A stretch of DNA of 5,437 nucleotides from Spirochaetaceae bacterium (GTDB lineage: Bacteria > Spirochaetota > Spirochaetia > SZUA-6 > Bin103), in assembly GCA_028820215.1 (NCBI GenBank), contig JAPPKD010000224.1:23777-29213 (forward strand), given 5' to 3'. Position numbers and translations under genes: made by a program. The notes beneath the pieces are model-generated. The model made no database searches, was not told where the DNA came from, and worked only from the letters and a program-made list of their open reading frames with translations. This document shows, piece by piece, positions 5,391 through 5,437 of this stretch (within the stretch, counting starts at the first letter, position 1; each line of letters opens with the position of its first letter).

Positions 5391-5437
5391 TTGCGGTGTT
5401 CCAAGTGCAATGATGGCAATGAGATATAGGAGGGGGT
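5391..5437. promoter_or_regulatory. AT-richer flank, probable promoter region of the HNH gene
   Basis: GC drops to about half here, against roughly 70% in the genes. On the minus strand a -10-like TATATC (5423-5428) would start transcription about 25 bases before the TTG at 5390. A weak TTGGAA (5399-5404) sits 9 bases before that codon. Any -35 box would lie outside the window. Against this, the HNH frame is open through the region and would read a hydrophobic stretch (LLYLIAIIALG), so an upstream start outside the window cannot be ruled out. Confidence 0.35.
5428..5436 (+). promoter_or_regulatory. Strong Shine-Dalgarno-like sequence pointing to a rightward gene outside the window
   Basis: AGGAGGGGG reads on the plus strand at the very edge of the window. 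If it is a ribosome binding site, a rightward gene should start within about 5-10 bases past position 5437, divergent from the HNH gene. An ATG at 5410-5412 also opens a plus-strand frame to the edge, but has no ribosome binding site. The motif could equally be an accidental G-run at a contig end. Confidence 0.3.

Overview
This is a very GC-rich bacterial window (by eye about 70% GC, with strong G/C preference at third codon positions). It is almost fully coding and holds six protein genes; I see no rRNA, tRNA, CRISPR array, transposase or prophage gene. The phylum cannot be named from this sequence. The high GC, the possible leaderless starts with TANNNT-type -10 boxes and the protein families present would fit a free-living, environmental high-GC bacterium (actinobacterial, chloroflexal, myxobacterial or similar). 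The C/G homopolymer mess in the first ~117 bases, and genes or open frames running off both edges, suggest a contig that ends at or near the window ends.

Left part (1-2041): a leftward alpha/beta-hydrolase (dienelactone hydrolase / acetyl-xylan-esterase type) runs off the left edge through unreliable sequence. It is divergent from a rightward sialidase-like BNR/Asp-box protein. The 124-bp region between them carries a perfect 16-bp palindrome, and a 7-bp-arm hairpin that abuts the hydrolase start codon. A shared switch for a small glycan or ester degradation pair is a reasonable but unproven reading.

Middle (2042-3419): an aminoglycoside-phosphotransferase-fold small-molecule kinase and a DUF1801 protein follow in the same direction. 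Both are preceded by the identical octamer GGTAGAGT a few bases before ATG, which suggests separate -10 boxes with leaderless or very short-leader transcripts.

Right part (3511-5390): on the minus strand, an HNH endonuclease with two long Ala/Pro-rich linkers overlaps by ATGA with a family 6-type DNA-deoxyinosine (hypoxanthine) glycosylase. The overlap implies translational coupling of a nuclease and a base-excision glycosylase. This two-gene unit is the best candidate in the window for an unexplored system. Its right flank (5391-5437) is AT-richer, looks like a promoter region, and ends in a strong Shine-Dalgarno-like sequence pointing to a rightward gene outside the window.

Overall this is mostly ordinary accessory chromosome. 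The points worth a second look are the HNH-glycosylase coupling, the paired GGTAGAGT starts and the palindromes in the divergent promoter region.
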